From a virus, in the IMG/VR virus record IMGVR_UViG_3300047477_000098, positions 1 through 62,712 of that record: a stretch of DNA of 62,712 nt; one strand, given 5' to 3'. Shown here piece by piece: positions 17,497 to 25,992 of the stretch (position 1 is its first letter; each line of letters opens with the position of its first letter). A program made the translations under genes and the position numbers. The notes beneath the pieces were generated by a model that did not search any database, was not told the DNA's origin, and was given only the letters and a program-made list of their open reading frames with translations.

Positions 17497-17881
17497 TTTT
17501 AACTAATTTCTTAAACTCCGATCTAATATCAGACACGATATCTGTTTCCATACCTACGAAATAGAAACGAATGCTGTCATACTCTACAGCATAAACGCAA
17601 CCCTTATGAGTTGCGTGTAATAATCCTAAAAGGTATCCGACTTCCAATAAATCCTCATGATTGGATTCACTGTCATTTTGATAACACAAACTTTCAAATG
17701 TGACAGACAAGTCTACAAGAATATCTCTGATTACAGTTTTCTTATATCTACCAATACAACACTCTATAAACTCGGATATAGCATCGCTATCCTTATAACG
17801 GAAATATGCGTTCTTATCAAACTGAAGATTTGTAAGGGTGTCTATATTCTTCTGAACCAAATAATTCTTAAACTTCGTCAT
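17492..17881 (-). CDS. Hypothetical protein
   Basis: 129 residues from the ATG at 17881, which has a TGGAG ribosome-binding site; an in-frame TTG five codons upstream is less likely. No domain recognised. Features seen: a hydrophobic helix EVGYLLGLLHATHKG and a C-terminus VSDIRSEFKKLVKN. A terminator lies just upstream, so transcription must come from read-through or an unseen promoter. Confidence 0.6.
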   Translation of the reverse strand: MTKFKNYLVQKNIDTLTNLQFDKNAYFRYKDSDAISEFIECCIGRYKKTVIRDILVDLSVTFESLCYQNDSESNHEDLLEVGYLLGLLHATHKGCVYAVEYDSIRFYFVGMETDIVSDIRSEFKKLVKN

Positions 17882-17892
17882 ACTACTCCAAA

Positions 17893-17919
17893 ACAAAAAA
17901 AGAAGGCTTTTACACCTTC
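17893..17919 (-). terminator. Rho-independent terminator, leftward
   Basis: On the minus strand GAAGGT, loop GTAAAA, GCCTTC, then TTTTTTT. It follows the gene ending at 17940. Confidence 0.75.
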
Positions 17920-17939
17920 AATATTACAACTCATAATGA

Positions 17940-18380
17940 TTACTTAAAAATACCGGTAGCTTGCTTAGGAGCATAATCTCCTCTTGAATGTAAGCGCGCC
18001 TGTGATTCATTAACTGGTCCACGCTCAACAATACGATCATTCTTATTTACAATATACCAACCAGCTGGGAAGTTTTCAGTAAATGTTTGACCTGCGAAAT
18101 CTCTACTGACAATATGCTTGGAGTTCTTCAACCTAATGATATCAGTATCTTTAGGATCAAGCTTCTTCTCAACAGCTTTATCATAAACCATATAAGCTCG
18201 GACTACAGGTCCAATCTCAATGTTACCCGTGGCAGTGTTGATAGCATACCAACCATCAGGAAGATTTCCAGCCTTCTGCATCTCTTTGAACAATCTACCT
18301 TTAGGTATGCTCAAAGTTTCTGGCTTTAATTCGGTCAAGAAAGAATTGCTCATTTCATACAGATATTCATTATCAAACAT
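17940..18380 (-). CDS. Late protein with duplicated GWY repeat
   Basis: 146 residues, function unknown. Two copies of one motif are visible: LPDGWYAINTATGNIEIGPV (about residues 40-59) and FPAGWYIVNKNDRIVERGPV (about 105-124), i.e. GWY(A/I)xN, a few residues, then I(E/V)xGPV. This looks like a small beta-hairpin repeat. The N-terminus has L-T-E/L at 15-18, a possible (L/I)xE cut. A late-type box and AGAGG precede the ATG. Confidence 0.6.
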   Translation of the reverse strand: MFDNEYLYEMSNSFLTELKPETLSIPKGRLFKEMQKAGNLPDGWYAINTATGNIEIGPVVRAYMVYDKAVEKKLDPKDTDIIRLKNSKHIVSRDFAGQTFTENFPAGWYIVNKNDRIVERGPVNESQARLHSRGDYAPKQATGIFK

Positions 18381-18391
18381 ACGTTACCTCT

Positions 18392-18874
18392 TCACTTATT
18401 TAGAAATGTTAAATATCTCTGCTTTTTAACTCTATCTACTGGAGCTAATGTAGAAACTAAATTAAACCGATTGAAAGTAAACAATCTCTTATACAGATAA
18501 TTCATAATGGATCTATCTGATTGTCTTAACATAAATCTTTTCTTGGTGTATAACTTTCTTGCGGAGAATATAGTTGAACCTAATTCTATAAGAGACTTAA
18601 CAACACCTGGTCCGATGTTACCTTTTGCAAAAGAGAAAAGAACTTTTTCCAAAGATTTAAATATTGAAAGAACCAACATGTTGACTTCTTCAATATTGTT
18701 CTGATAGTCAACTTCTTGTGAGTTGACTATATTTTTTTCTTTTGTATTAACTATCTCTTCAGCTTTCTCTTCTTCTGAGTCCTGCAGCTTCTCTGCAGCA
18801 CGATCAGTTTTCATTTGGTTTAGAAGCTCAAGAATTGGCTCATCTTCGTCGCCAGTAAGTTTATCAATTAACAT
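18392..18874 (-). CDS. Hypothetical late protein
   Basis: 160 residues from ATG 18874. The longer frame would begin at TTG 18904, but the late-type box GATAAATA (18891-18898) lies inside that extension and AGAGG (18879-18883) fits the ATG, so the shorter form is chosen. The N-terminal half is acidic and Glu/Lys-rich (low complexity, VNTKEKNIVNSQEV); the C-terminal half is basic (RKLYTKKRFMLRQSDRS). A stretch ILSIFKSLEKVLFSFAKGNI could be an amphipathic helix. No family recognised. Confidence 0.6.
   Translation of the reverse strand: MLIDKLTGDEDEPILELLNQMKTDRAAEKLQDSEEEKAEEIVNTKEKNIVNSQEVDYQNNIEEVNMLVLSIFKSLEKVLFSFAKGNIGPGVVKSLIELGSTIFSARKLYTKKRFMLRQSDRSIMNYLYKRLFTFNRFNLVSTLAPVDRVKKQRYLTFLNK
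18397..18404 (-). promoter_or_regulatory. Late-type promoter box TCTAAATA
   Basis: 16 nt upstream of the start at 18380, followed by AGAGG ribosome-binding site. It lies in the last codons of the upstream gene. Confidence 0.6.
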
Positions 18875-18890
18875 AACACCTCTTTGGTAG

Positions 18891-18898
18891 TATTTATC
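18891..18898 (-). promoter_or_regulatory. Late-type promoter box GATAAATA
   Basis: 16 nt upstream of ATG 18874; it decides the start of that gene. Confidence 0.6.
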
Positions 18899-18914
18899 GA
18901 GCAAGAAAGATTGG

Positions 18915-18943
18915 TTGATGACGCAAAATTAAAATGATATAAT
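18915..18943 (+). promoter_or_regulatory. Sigma70-like promoter for RNase H-gp4-nrdJ operon
   Basis: TTGATG (18915-18920), 17-bp spacer ACGCAAAATTAAAATGA, TATAAT (18938-18943) with extended TGA. Divergent from the late-type box at 18891. Confidence 0.8.
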
Positions 18944-18964
18944 AAAGTATAAAGAAGGGAACAA

Positions 18965-19894
18965 ATGTCAAACCTAAAAAATATTATAGAAAGTGATGTA
19001 AAGGAAAAGATCGTAGTCATTGATGGACACAATCTTATCTTTAGAACTCTGTTCATCTCAGAGAAACATAACGACCAATTTGGAATCGAAGGAGACCAGA
19101 CTTATTCTTATTGGAAGTATATCTTCCTGAAGACTATTGTAAACACTATCTCCACATTCAATCCAACAAAACTTATCATCTGTATGGATGAGAAGAATAC
19201 TTGGAGAAAGGATGTATATCCAGAATACAAGGCGCAAAGAAAAGCTGCTAGAGATAACTCAAAGATTGATTTCAAAGTATTCTTTCCTATCATGGACGCA
19301 TACTATACTGATATGATGGAAATCATAACTAACATTATGTACCTTAAGGTAGATAGATGTGAAGGTGATGATATTATGGCGGTCATTTCAAGAAGCTATC
19401 CTGACGCCAATATTGAACTCATTTCTACTGATAAGGATTTAAACCAGCTTCTTAAAAGAAAGAATGTTAAGCAGTATGATCCGGTCAAGAGAGCTTATAC
19501 CAACTCTCTAAATCCTGTGGTTGATCTTGAAATGAAAATCATTACTGGTGATAAGGGTGATAACATTCCTGCTATTAAACCCAAATGTGGTCCAGCTACG
19601 GCAGCTAAAATTCTTACTGAAAATCTTCTTCCTACACTTCTAAAAGATAAAGATATTTCAGATGCGTACGATAGAAATCGGATACTTATAGACCTAGATT
19701 GTATCCCAAAAACCATTGTGGATGATATAACGAACCATCTAAATAGTTACACACTAAAAAGTTATGACGGAAAAAAGTTCTTCAATTTTGCAATCAAACA
19801 CAGATTGGCTTCCATGATTGAGAACATTCAAGAGATTAACAGTGTACTATCAACATTGGACGATTATGTCGGAACCGGAAAGTCAGAACAATAG
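18965..19894 (+). CDS. rnh: RNase H / 5'-3' FEN-type exonuclease (T4 Rnh-like)
   Basis: Removes RNA primers and flaps from lagging-strand fragments. Metal-binding acidic clusters in order: VIDGHNLIFRTLF, IICMDEKNTWRKDVYPEYKA, RCEGDDIMAV, LISTDKDLNQLL, and ITGDKGDNIP followed by the helix-hairpin-helix segment KCGPATAAKIL. Length 309 matches T4 RNase H (305). GAAGGGA precedes the ATG. First gene of an operon with gp4 and ribonucleotide reductase. Confidence 0.93.
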   Translation: MSNLKNIIESDVKEKIVVIDGHNLIFRTLFISEKHNDQFGIEGDQTYSYWKYIFLKTIVNTISTFNPTKLIICMDEKNTWRKDVYPEYKAQRKAARDNSKIDFKVFFPIMDAYYTDMMEIITNIMYLKVDRCEGDDIMAVISRSYPDANIELISTDKDLNQLLKRKNVKQYDPVKRAYTNSLNPVVDLEMKIITGDKGDNIPAIKPKCGPATAAKILTENLLPTLLKDKDISDAYDRNRILIDLDCIPKTIVDDITNHLNSYTLKSYDGKKFFNFAIKHRLASMIENIQEINSVLSTLDDYVGTGKSEQ

Positions 19895-20375
19895 GAAATA
19901 TATCTCAGGAGCTTATACTCCTAAGAATCCTGAAAAGTATAAAGGAAAAGGTTTACCATATTATAAGTCTTCCTATGAATGGAGAGTTATGTATTGGTGT
20001 GATCTTAACACAAATGTTATTGAATGGTCATACGAACCTTTTCCAATAGAATATACTTTTCAGGTCCCTTCTGATTCGCCGCAATGGATGAAAAACTTGG
20101 TTGATTATAGAACCCACAAATACTATGTTGACTTCTATGCAAAGGTTCTTGATAATAATGGTAAAGCACAAAACTTTATGTTGGAAATAAAACCAGCAAA
20201 TCAAACAGTTGCACCAAAAGAACCTAAAAGAAAGACCAAGAAATCTCTCGAAAAGTTTATGACCGAGATGAAAGAATATATAAAGAACTGTAATAAATGG
20301 AATGCCGCAGATACCTTCTTCAATAAAAGAGGCTATAAGTTCCAAGTTCTTACTGAACAAGATTTGTTTACTTAA
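19866..20375 (+). CDS. 4: Head completion protein (T4 gp4-like)
   Basis: 169 residues from ATG 19866; a longer frame from 19818 lies deep inside RNase H and is less likely. It matches T4 gp4 along its length: SGAYTPKNPEKYKGK, YKSSYEWRVMYWCD, VIEWSYEPFPIEY, YYVDFYAKV, MLEIKPANQT and a C-terminal RGYKFQVLTEQDL (T4: RGIKFRILTEDGL). The E...D...ExK set resembles TnsA-type nuclease folds. In T4 the protein is needed to finish filled heads before tail joining. It is the one clearly structural-assembly gene in the window, embedded in a replication operon. Confidence 0.85.
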   Translation: MSEPESQNNRKYISGAYTPKNPEKYKGKGLPYYKSSYEWRVMYWCDLNTNVIEWSYEPFPIEYTFQVPSDSPQWMKNLVDYRTHKYYVDFYAKVLDNNGKAQNFMLEIKPANQTVAPKEPKRKTKKSLEKFMTEMKEYIKNCNKWNAADTFFNKRGYKFQVLTEQDLFT

Positions 20376-20386
20376 TGGAGAAAAAT

Positions 20387-22837
20387 ATGTATAGTAGAGA
20401 AGAGGCTGTTGCCGCAAGCCTAGTTTATTTCGACGGCGATAATTTGGCCGCAAATGTGTTTGTTGATAAGTATGCTCTGAAAGATAATGACGGAAATATT
20501 CTGGAAGATACTCCAGATAAGATGCATGATAGACTTGCCAAAGAGTTCGCAAGGATTGAACAAAAGTATCCAAATCCTCTCTCCGAAGCAGAGATACTTC
20601 ATTCAATTAAAAATTTCAAGTATATTGTTCCACAAGGCTCTCCGATGGAAGGCATTGGAAACAACCATAGAGTTACTAGCTTATCTAATTGCTATGTTAT
20701 TCCTTCGCCAGAAGATTCTTACGGTGGTATATTTAAAGCGGACCAGCAAGAAGCTCAGTTGATGAAGAGACGCGGTGGTGTTGGAATGGATATTTCAAAC
20801 ATTCGTCCTAAGGGAATGTCTACCAATAATGCAGCAAAGACTACAGACGGTATAGCAGTGTTTATGGATAGGTTCTCAAACACTTGTCGTGAAGTCGCAC
20901 AGAACGGTAGACGCGGCGCCTTGATGTTAACTATTGATTGCCGACACCCAGAAGTGGAAACATTCATCAATATTAAACGAGATAAGACCAGAGTAACTGG
21001 AGCCAATATCTCAGTTAAGATGAGTGATGACTTTATGGAAGCTGTTAAGAACGATACAACATATCAACAGAAGTGGCCAATCAATTCTCCAAACCCTTCT
21101 ATTGTTAGAGATGTCAACGCAAGAGAAATTTGGGAACAGATAATTGATGCAGCATGGACATCTGCCGAACCAGGAATATTGTTTTGGGATAACGCAATAA
21201 AGAATACTCCATCCGATATCTACACAGAAGAAGGATTCGGTAGTGTGTCAACTAATCCCTGCGGTGAAATTATTCTCAGTCCTTCGGACAGCTGTCGCCT
21301 CATATCACTCAACCTTCTATCGTTCGTGATGAACCCATTCACTGAAAAGGCACAATTTGATTATATCGGATTCAAGTCTTATGTCAAAATGGCTCAGCGT
21401 TTGATGGATGATATGATTGATCTTGAGTTGGAAAAATTAGATGCCATTCTTAATAAAATTGATGCTGATAATGAACCAGAATCCGTTAAGAGAGAAGAGA
21501 AAGAGTTGTGGATCTCAATCAGAGAAGCTTGTCTAAATGGACGTAGAACTGGATTGGGAATCACTGCACTTGGTGATACTATAGCTGCACTTGGAATCAT
21601 ATACGGATCTGCTGAGTCAATAGAGACTACTGAGAGCATCTACAAGACCTTGGCTCTTGGTGCACATGAATCATCTATCGACATGGCAGAAGAGCGTGGA
21701 TCGTTTCCAGTCTTTAATTACGACAAAGAAAAGTCCCATGAGTATCTTTCAAGAGTCATCTGTGAACTTGGACCAGAATATGTTTTGAAGTGGAGGAAGT
21801 TCGGTCGTAGAAATATCGCACTGACCACAACAGCTCCTACAGGAACTGTTTCCTTAATGACACAAACAACCTCTGGAATTGAGCCATGTTTCCAGCCGGT
21901 CTATAAGCGCCGTAAGAAAATTCTTTCTGGCAGCACTGATAGAGTGGATCATATTGATGTGAACGGCGATAAGTGGACTGAGTTTGAAGTTTGTCATCAT
22001 CAGTTCTCCGAGTGGAGAAAGATTTCAGGTAAGACTAATGTTGAAGATTCTCCATACTACAAGGCAACTGCTAATGATGTTGATTGGTCTGCAAGCGTTG
22101 AGCTACAAGCTGTCGCACAAAAGTGGATTGACCATAGCATAAGCAAGACTTGTAATCTTCCAAACTCTGCCACCAAAGAATTAGTGTCAGAGATATATAT
22201 GAAGGCTTGGGAAGTTGGATGCAAGGGTTTCACAATCTATCGTGACGGATGCAGAGATGGAGTTCTTCTAACTGGATCAGAAGAGAAGAAGTCTACATTC
22301 GAGACCAAGGACGCACCTAAGAGACCAGATATTCTTTCTTGCGGAATCAATCAAGTCAAGATTAAGAATGATAGCTGGACTGTTCTTGTTGGATTGATGG
22401 AAGATAAACCTTATGAGATTTTTGCTGGACTATCCAAGTTTGTTTCTATTCCAAAGTCTCTTACAAAGGGTCAGTTAATTAAGACTAAGATTAAGGGAAG
22501 TAAGAAATCCTCTTATGACCTGAGACTTGGAGAGAGTGATGATTCAGTAGTTATCAAAGATATTGGAAAGGTGTTTGAGAATCCAACCGAGGGTGAGTTC
22601 ACAAGAATGATCTCCCTAACTCTTCGTCATGGTGCACCAATCCAATATGTTGTCGAACAACTACAGAAGGATGAAGAGAGTGATATGTATTCATTCTCAA
22701 AGGTCATCGCAAGAGTATTGAAAAAGTATATTCCTGAAGGTGCAGTTACAAGCGAGACTTGCCCAAGCTGTGGATCAAAGATTGTTTACATTGAAGGATG
22801 TAAGCAGTGTCAAAATTGTGCTTGGAGTAAATGTTAA
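20387..22837 (+). CDS. nrdJ: Ribonucleotide reductase, class II (B12-dependent)
   Basis: 816 residues. Reduces ribonucleotides using adenosylcobalamin. Seen: the substrate/active-site segment SNCYVIPSPEDS, EPGILFWDNAIKN, STNPCGEIILSPSDSC, and the TTAPTGTVSLM loop near the second half; the C-terminus ends in a zinc ribbon, CPSCGSK followed by CKQCQNCAWSKC, typical of NrdJ and acting in thiol exchange. No NrdB partner is present, in line with class II. ATG 20387 is preferred because GGAG (20377-20380) lies 6 nt before it; ATG 20375 overlaps the gp4 stop. T4 itself uses class I, so this is a clear difference. Confidence 0.92.
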   Translation: MYSREEAVAASLVYFDGDNLAANVFVDKYALKDNDGNILEDTPDKMHDRLAKEFARIEQKYPNPLSEAEILHSIKNFKYIVPQGSPMEGIGNNHRVTSLSNCYVIPSPEDSYGGIFKADQQEAQLMKRRGGVGMDISNIRPKGMSTNNAAKTTDGIAVFMDRFSNTCREVAQNGRRGALMLTIDCRHPEVETFINIKRDKTRVTGANISVKMSDDFMEAVKNDTTYQQKWPINSPNPSIVRDVNAREIWEQIIDAAWTSAEPGILFWDNAIKNTPSDIYTEEGFGSVSTNPCGEIILSPSDSCRLISLNLLSFVMNPFTEKAQFDYIGFKSYVKMAQRLMDDMIDLELEKLDAILNKIDADNEPESVKREEKELWISIREACLNGRRTGLGITALGDTIAALGIIYGSAESIETTESIYKTLALGAHESSIDMAEERGSFPVFNYDKEKSHEYLSRVICELGPEYVLKWRKFGRRNIALTTTAPTGTVSLMTQTTSGIEPCFQPVYKRRKKILSGSTDRVDHIDVNGDKWTEFEVCHHQFSEWRKISGKTNVEDSPYYKATANDVDWSASVELQAVAQKWIDHSISKTCNLPNSATKELVSEIYMKAWEVGCKGFTIYRDGCRDGVLLTGSEEKKSTFETKDAPKRPDILSCGINQVKIKNDSWTVLVGLMEDKPYEIFAGLSKFVSIPKSLTKGQLIKTKIKGSKKSSYDLRLGESDDSVVIKDIGKVFENPTEGEFTRMISLTLRHGAPIQYVVEQLQKDEESDMYSFSKVIARVLKKYIPEGAVTSETCPSCGSKIVYIEGCKQCQNCAWSKC

Positions 22838-23871
22838 AGTGTGAACTGTGTTCCGAAATCTTTGAAAATAATAGGGGTGGACAATTAACATCACATCTTA
22901 GGAAATGTCATTCCATATCATTAGAAGAATACAAAATAAAAGTGTTTCATAATGATGTGGTTCCTAAATGTGGTTGTGGATGCGGCAGTGCCGCCCCTTT
23001 TGTTAGGGGTGAGTTTAAAGATTATATTTATGAACACAAATCCCAAAAAAATAAGATTGATATGTATTTAAAGCTCAACGGTCATCCTAAATGTTTAACT
23101 TGTGGTGCTGAGACTCGTTTTAATTATCGCGGTGGCATAGTTAAATATTGTTCAACAAAATGTATTCCTAGAATTGTTAAACAAAAGAACATGACTCATG
23201 GATTCTGTAATCCATTGGTTCAGGAAAAGATACGACAGAATACAATTATTAAATATGGTGTGGATAATATTTCTAAAACTCAAGTCATTAAAGATAAAAT
23301 ATCTGAACTATCTAAAGGTAAAGTTAGATACTACCCAACAACTGAACATAGACAAAAAATGTCTAATTTTATGATTGATATGTGGAAGAATCAAGATTAT
23401 AAGATTTCGCAGTGTGAGTTGATAAAAAAATCAACAAATACTGTAAATGAGAAACTCCGACGTAGGAATTTGGCAATATCAAGAATGGTTGATGGTGCTG
23501 TTCCATTCAAAGGAAAATCATCAAAACTGCATATTAAAATTAGAGAATATTTAAATCTGTCTGATCTTGGATTTGTATCGGAATATAATATTGGTCCATA
23601 TATTGTTGATGAAATTAACACAGAATTAGGAATCGTTATTGAAATTAATGGAGACTATGTGCACGCAAATCCAAATAAGTATAGTGCTGAAAGTTTAATA
23701 AGACTACGAGGAACTGCATATATGTCTATTGAAAAATGGAAAAATGACGAAGTTCGTACAAATTTCTTGGTTGATTGTGGTTATTGTGTTTTTGTTATTT
23801 GGGAAAGCGATGACCTTGATATAGTTAAAAAAACATTATTGGATTTGGTGTATAGAAGTTATGACAGCTGA
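22831..23871 (+). CDS. Vsr-like (EDxHD) homing endonuclease with zinc fingers
   Basis: 346 residues. The C-terminal nuclease part reads IVIEINGDYVHANPNKY, then CGYCVFVIWESD, as in Vsr/EDxHD homing enzymes where E, D and H bind metal. The N-terminal half has Cys-rich finger segments (KCELCSEIF, KCGCGCGSA, KCLTCGAET, YCSTKC) and an NUMOD-like middle (YPTTEHRQKMSNFM). It begins 7 nt inside the last codons of nrdJ, so it arrived as a mobile gene placed exactly at the end of that conserved gene. Its host target is probably nrdJ of related phages. Confidence 0.8.
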   Translation: MLKCELCSEIFENNRGGQLTSHLRKCHSISLEEYKIKVFHNDVVPKCGCGCGSAAPFVRGEFKDYIYEHKSQKNKIDMYLKLNGHPKCLTCGAETRFNYRGGIVKYCSTKCIPRIVKQKNMTHGFCNPLVQEKIRQNTIIKYGVDNISKTQVIKDKISELSKGKVRYYPTTEHRQKMSNFMIDMWKNQDYKISQCELIKKSTNTVNEKLRRRNLAISRMVDGAVPFKGKSSKLHIKIREYLNLSDLGFVSEYNIGPYIVDEINTELGIVIEINGDYVHANPNKYSAESLIRLRGTAYMSIEKWKNDEVRTNFLVDCGYCVFVIWESDDLDIVKKTLLDLVYRSYDS

Positions 23872-24136
23872 AAATGCCCCTATTTTAATTGATATGGACA
23901 ATAATATGTTCCGTACTCCAGAATCAATGCCGTGTAAAATATGTGGTGGAATATTAACAACGCATATAAAACGCGGAAGAATTATTGGAGTGTGTGTAAA
24001 TCAACATGTTCGGTGTGAATCTAAAAGTTATAGATCACCAACAGTTTTAAAAAAAGATCAGAGGAATGATATAAACCTCTATTGGATGCTAGCAGCCTAC
24101 ATTTACGTTGTGGAAAAATGGAATGCAGATAATTAA
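23861..24136 (+). CDS. Small Cys-rich hypothetical protein
   Basis: 91 residues overlapping the endonuclease end by 11 nt. CKICGG and later CVNQHVRC may bind one zinc. The C-terminus is INLYWMLAAYIYVVEKW. No family recognised. Confidence 0.55.
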   Translation: MTAENAPILIDMDNNMFRTPESMPCKICGGILTTHIKRGRIIGVCVNQHVRCESKSYRSPTVLKKDQRNDINLYWMLAAYIYVVEKWNADN

Positions 24137-24566
24137 AAAAGATATAACTACAGTTACTAAAGGAATAATAGCACATCAAGTAAACTGTACCAATCATATT
24201 GGTAGCGGGGTTGCTAAAGCTATAATAAACAAGTGGCCAATTGTAAAAACAGCATATCATGAATGGTGTTCAAATTACAAAAACTTATCCGACATGTTGG
24301 GCAAAGTTCAATTGATTGAAGTTGAGCCTGGACTATATGTTGCAAACTGTTTTGCACAACTTGATAAGGGTTATGATGGAAAAAAGTACACTGATTATAA
24401 TGCCTTAGCTGACACTTTCCATGATCTTGTATTGCTTTCTGGTGGGAATAAGATACAAGTTTATGTTCCTTATAGAATTGGATGTGGATTAGCTGGTGGA
24501 GACTGGAATGTGGTTGAAAGAATAATTGATGTTAGCCTACCAGGAGTAATCGCGTGCGAAATATAA
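24123..24566 (+). CDS. Macro-domain protein (ADP-ribose binding/hydrolysis)
   Basis: 147 residues from ATG 24123; the TTG at 24108 is less likely. Macro-domain landmarks: IIAHQVNCTNHIGSGVAKAI (ADP-ribose loop 1), VANCFAQ, then VYVPYRIGCGLAGGDW (loop 2). Such domains bind or remove ADP-ribose and its derivatives, including 1''-phosphate forms made during RNA repair. In a phage it could undo host ADP-ribosylation or process tRNA-repair by-products; RlaP-like, CCA-adding-type and kinase genes elsewhere in the window support the latter as inference. Confidence 0.85.
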   Translation: MQIIKKDITTVTKGIIAHQVNCTNHIGSGVAKAIINKWPIVKTAYHEWCSNYKNLSDMLGKVQLIEVEPGLYVANCFAQLDKGYDGKKYTDYNALADTFHDLVLLSGGNKIQVYVPYRIGCGLAGGDWNVVERIIDVSLPGVIACEI

Positions 24567-24994
24567 CCAATATAGAACATGGAATTATACTTAACCTCGT
24601 GTCATATGACAGGGTTTATGTGGACGATGTTGTAACATTTGATATTCTGAAAGCCTTTCCTAACACTAAGGGTCGATGGGAATTATCAATACAAAATTGC
24701 AGGGACCTACAATGGGTCACACCATATACATTGCAAGGTACAGCTCACAGCCATTGGGAAAAGTATGGTCACTTAATGGTATACAATTGTTTCGTTAAGG
24801 AATTGGTTGGGAAAAGTTATCAAATTAACTCCGAGAATTTGAAAAAAGTTTTGACGAATATTCGCAATTGTTGGCCCACATTTATCAATAATTTTACAAA
24901 CACTCCAGAAGTCTTTATATCAAAAGATTATTCTTCACAGTTCTGTCTATTGGATGTTATCGGAAATACTTGGCCAGAGATACGAGTTGTATGA
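24554..24994 (+). CDS. Hypothetical protein
   Basis: 146 residues, GTG start with CAGGAG at 24541-24546. It overlaps the macro-domain gene by 13 nt. Rich in aromatic residues (WELSIQNCRDLQW); no family recognised. Confidence 0.6.
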   Translation: MRNITNIEHGIILNLVSYDRVYVDDVVTFDILKAFPNTKGRWELSIQNCRDLQWVTPYTLQGTAHSHWEKYGHLMVYNCFVKELVGKSYQINSENLKKVLTNIRNCWPTFINNFTNTPEVFISKDYSSQFCLLDVIGNTWPEIRVV

Positions 24995-25338
24995 CCGTTC
25001 AAGATTTCATAGATATGGTAAGAGAATATCATATACCAATGGATGCGGTGCTTGATTCTGTAGATACGATAATATATTCACCAAATGACACTGCTTATGA
25101 GATAGCATATGATGTCAGTAAAGGTAATGTTAATATACGATCAGATAAACCGATTGTTCAAATATTCCAAACTGATCTTGAAGCTATTGTAAATGATATT
25201 CCAGATATGTCATCTGAGACAGAATACTATAAAGCTGTTACTGACAAAGTCACTGTAACAGCTGACTCAAATTATTGGAAAGCCCGAGTCGATAGAACTA
25301 TAAGGGCACATATAAAAGGTAGAATTGATGAGACCTAA
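24991..25338 (+). CDS. Hypothetical protein
   Basis: 115 residues from ATG 24991, ATGA-coupled to the gene before. Acidic and without recognised motifs; the start TVQDFIDMVREYHIPMDAVL looks helical. Confidence 0.6.
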   Translation: MTVQDFIDMVREYHIPMDAVLDSVDTIIYSPNDTAYEIAYDVSKGNVNIRSDKPIVQIFQTDLEAIVNDIPDMSSETEYYKAVTDKVTVTADSNYWKARVDRTIRAHIKGRIDET

Positions 25339-25966
25339 AAGAGATTGGAGTAAGGTTGCTTCTCAAATGAAGGACCAAGATAAGAAAGAAGAAAGTGAAC
25401 GGTTGGTAAACAATACAGTATCTGAACATGATCCTATGTTGTTAACTATGCCCCCTCTGGTAAAGCCGCTACATGGAACAGCTCCGAGAATGATAATGGG
25501 TGAATCTTGGTGGAATGATACTAGACAAGAGGTTTATAAAAAGAATAAGTTCCATTGTGTAGCGTGTGGTGTACATAAGTCAAATGCTAAAATCCATCAA
25601 TGGCTTGAAGCGCATGAATACTACGAAGTGGATTATGTTAACACCAAATACGCACTGAAGGATATCATCCCATTGTGTCATTGTTGCCACGCATTTATCC
25701 ACTATCAAAGATCAACTGCTATGTTAAATGCTGGTAAACTATCCAAAAAGAACTTTGATATTATCATGGATCATGGCAAAGAAGTTCTCTCAAGAATTGG
25801 TGTAGATAAATCAGAAATCATCCTACCAGAAGATCACTTCCCAGAAACAAATGGTAAGTGGGGTGATTGGTATTTTGAATTTGAAGGTGTGAAACATTAT
25901 TCCAAGTTTGAAAATTATGACGCATGGAATGAGTTTTATACAAACCAGAATAGCAAACAAGACTAA
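25328..25966 (+). CDS. HNH-like zinc protein with gp32-like N-terminus
   Basis: 212 residues from ATG 25328 (a TTG one codon earlier is unlikely). Residues 1-20, MRPKRDWSKVASQMKDQDKK, match gp32 of this phage (gene at 7780) at 11 of 20 positions without gaps. Residues about 75-130 look like a treble-clef HNH module: FHCVACG, WLEAHEYYEVDY, IIPLCHCCHAFIH. The C-terminal 60 residues are acidic and aromatic. I infer a nuclease or DNA-binding protein that may join gp32-coated DNA through the shared N-peptide. A free-standing homing HNH is an alternative. Confidence 0.62.
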   Translation: MRPKRDWSKVASQMKDQDKKEESERLVNNTVSEHDPMLLTMPPLVKPLHGTAPRMIMGESWWNDTRQEVYKKNKFHCVACGVHKSNAKIHQWLEAHEYYEVDYVNTKYALKDIIPLCHCCHAFIHYQRSTAMLNAGKLSKKNFDIIMDHGKEVLSRIGVDKSEIILPEDHFPETNGKWGDWYFEFEGVKHYSKFENYDAWNEFYTNQNSKQD

Positions 25967-25969
25967 ATA
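25962..25969 (+). promoter_or_regulatory. Late-type promoter box ACTAAATA
   Basis: 24 nt before ATG 25993; the upstream stop TAA is part of the box. CGGAGA follows as ribosome-binding site. Confidence 0.65.
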
Positions 25970-25992
25970 ATTCTAAACGGAGAAACAATATA

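Noticed and set aside
18874-18904. TTG start at 18904 for the leftward gene
   Set aside because: A late-type box lies inside the added codons and the ATG at 18874 has a good ribosome-binding site.
20028-20606. Minus-strand open frame of 192 codons opposite gp4/nrdJ
   Set aside because: Antisense to two recognisable genes, with no motif of its own.
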